Assembly: GCA_947253155.1 (NCBI GenBank)
Contig: CAMXYK010000028.1
Coordinates: forward strand, 1 to 6,266
DNA: 6,266 nt
Direction: 5' to 3'
Source: an uncultured Bifidobacteriaceae bacterium
Lineage (GTDB): Bacteria > Actinomycetota > Actinomycetes > Actinomycetales > Bifidobacteriaceae
Shown: positions 5,352 to 6,266 of the stretch, one piece after another
Layout: the number at the start of each line of letters is the position of its first letter
Position numbering within the stretch: position 1 is the first letter of the stretch
Notes under the pieces: model-generated
Told to the model about the DNA's origin: nothing
The model's input: only the letters and a program-made list of their open reading frames with translations
Database searches by the model: none
Program-made: the position numbers and the translations under genes

Positions 5352-5873
5352 ATGAAAGTAACTATTGCTATTGTGCCGCCAGAAGAAGATCAGTCCGCTC
5401 AATTGTCAGTTCACAATATTGACGATAATCTTAAACGCATTATAGCCAATTTGCAAAGCGTTGATTCTAAAAATGCAGAAGCAAACAACGCTGAAAATAA
5501 TACTGATAATGCCGAAAATAATACTGAGAATGCGGCAAATAGCAACAATAATTCATTCATATACGGTTATATTAATGATTCGATTATTGTTATGCACGAG
5601 CCGGATGTGATTATGATTTGCGTAGAAAATTCGCGCGTAATCATTCACAGTGATAAAGGCGAGTGTGTGTCTTACAAGCGCCTAATGGATTTTGACAATC
5701 CGCAATTCGCGTCGTTTGTGCGAATATCTAAATCCGCAATTGTGAACTTGAATCGTATTGTTCGAGTCGATCCAGGATTCGGCGGAAGTATGAGCGTAAA
5801 AATGGACGACGGAAGCGTTGAGTGGATTAGTCGCAGATGCTTATCTGGGTTCAAAAAGCGCTTAGGAATGTAG
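5352..5873 (+). CDS. LytTR-family DNA-binding transcriptional regulator
   Basis: This 173-residue protein ends in a LytTR DNA-binding domain (about 68-173). The typical signatures are SFVRISKSAIVNLNRIVRVD (121-140), where the family has FVRIxxSxIVNLxxI, and ISRRCLSGFKKRLGM (159-173), close to the usual VSRRYxxxFKxxLG end. There is no receiver domain, so it is not a classical two-component regulator. The N-terminus (1-38) is the short strand-helix region MKVTIAIVPP...IIANL common in single-domain LytTR proteins paired with DUF3021 partners. Between the two lies an Asn/Glu/Ala-rich linker (40-67) containing two tandem heptads, AENNTDN and AENNTEN. The following membrane gene is the likely partner, and boxes upstream suggest autoregulation. 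Target genes are unknown. Confidence 0.88.
   Translation: MKVTIAIVPPEEDQSAQLSVHNIDDNLKRIIANLQSVDSKNAEANNAENNTDNAENNTENAANSNNNSFIYGYINDSIIVMHEPDVIMICVENSRVIIHSDKGECVSYKRLMDFDNPQFASFVRISKSAIVNLNRIVRVDPGFGGSMSVKMDDGSVEWISRRCLSGFKKRLGM
5490..5531 (+). repeat. 21-bp in-frame tandem repeat inside the LytTR gene
   Basis: Units 5490-5510 and 5511-5531 differ at only two positions. They encode AENNTDN and AENNTEN (residues 47-53 and 54-60). The unit is a multiple of three, so a change in copy number would alter linker length without breaking the frame. Confidence 0.9.
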
Positions 5874-5912
5874 TTTTAAGCGTAGTGGAATATAAAACTA
5901 TCAAGATTTTTT
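5871..5912 (+). terminator. Weak hairpin plus T-run, possible attenuator
   Basis: TAGTTTTA (5871-5878, including the LytTR stop codon) pairs with TAAAACTA (5893-5900) around a 14-nt loop. A run of six T follows at 5907-5912. The stem is AT-rich and the T-run is 6 nt away, so termination would be partial at most. It could lower expression of the membrane gene relative to the regulator. Confidence 0.3.
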
Positions 5913-5932
5913 AATACTGATTTTTTAATACT
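5905..5932 (+). repeat. Perfect 14-bp tandem duplication before the membrane gene
   Basis: GATTTTTTAATACT occurs at 5905-5918 and, identical and abutting, at 5919-5932. The second copy also forms a small AT hairpin, TTTTTAA (5922-5928) with TTAAAAA (5932-5938), that reaches the ribosome site AAGGA (5937-5941) of the next gene. Confidence 0.9.
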
Positions 5933-5951
5933 TAAAAAGGAAACGATTATT

Positions 5952-6266
5952 ATGGAAAAGCAAGTTACAACTTTTGGTAAAACAATGGTAAAAAACATTG
6001 TTAAAGGCATTGGCATAGGATGCACTATTTTTACTGCAATCAGTTTTGTGTCAAGCTTGTTAGCGCATACCGCAGTTGGAAACAGAATCGCATCTTATGC
6101 TGTAGCGTCGTTTGTTATTGGCATAGGCTATGGAGTGTTCGCCATTTTTTGGTCGAATGAGCGTATGTCAAATCTCGCAAAATTCGTTTTTGCACTAGTT
6201 CCACCAATTGCTATTCAATTTATTGTATCTGTGATTGTTGGGTGGATTTCATTCAAAGATGAGCCA
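5952..6266 (+). CDS. Membrane protein, DUF3021-like (3' end outside window)
   Basis: The frame from ATG 5952 stays open to the window edge, giving 105 residues without a stop. Three hydrophobic segments are visible: about 16-38 (including GIGIGCTIF), 47-67 and 76-100. Short polar loops such as WSNERMSN separate the last two. The glycine-rich first segment, the size and the position 78 bp after a LytTR gene fit the DUF3021 family, usually about 130-150 residues with four membrane spans. One span and the C-terminus would then lie beyond the window. In related systems such a protein holds its LytTR partner inactive at the membrane, a role inferred here. The ribosome site AAGGA (5937-5941) is 10 nt from the start. 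Confidence 0.75.
   Translation, partial: MEKQVTTFGKTMVKNIVKGIGIGCTIFTAISFVSSLLAHTAVGNRIASYAVASFVIGIGYGVFAIFWSNERMSNLAKFVFALVPPIAIQFIVSVIVGWISFKDEP

Overview
The window looks like chromosomal DNA from a low-GC member of the Bifidobacteriaceae, most likely Gardnerella. The NadD, Prs and GlmU proteins read like bifidobacterial orthologues (for example the Prs C-terminus DTYPEHHGQGFLFA and the GlmU C-terminus WKPAWER). The DNA is much more AT-rich than typical Bifidobacterium, and the tRNA has no encoded CCA end. The assignment rests on remembered family sequences, not on a search. All genes lie on the + strand.

Layout: positions 1-152 are non-coding and hold three copies of a short TTTGGAG-containing motif, one of them inverted. 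An unrecognised 176-residue acidic protein (153-683) overlaps the start of nadD (673-1485) by 11 bp. After a 115-bp AT-rich gap comes prs (about 1601-2635), then a tRNA-Gln(UUG) gene (2720-2790) with its own promoter and a strong intrinsic terminator (2798-2829). Next are glmU (2908-4317, GTG start with a perfect Shine-Dalgarno) and, 35 bp later, a histidine-phosphatase-family gene (4353-5171). This part is housekeeping metabolism: NAD synthesis, PRPP synthesis, Gln-tRNA supply and UDP-GlcNAc for the cell wall.

The right end (about 5190-6266) is different in character. It carries a LytTR-type DNA-binding regulator (5352-5873) followed by a membrane protein resembling DUF3021 (5952 to the window edge, incomplete). 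This pair resembles the regulator plus membrane-inhibitor modules called LytTR regulatory systems. The 180-bp gap in front of it is dense with structure: two direct 9-bp sites matching the published LytTR-box consensus, spaced 12 bp apart; a nested dyad over a candidate promoter; and a 30-bp-period repeat in the presumed leader. The regulator carries an Asn-rich linker built from a 21-bp in-frame tandem repeat, and the gap before the membrane gene contains a perfect 14-bp tandem duplication. This repeat-laden module is the most interesting part of the window.

Other points of note are a His/Cys-rich local duplication inside NadD, and a gene order that recalls two conserved clusters (glmU-prs, and nadD-rsfS-histidine phosphatase) with prs and glmU exchanged and no rsfS present.
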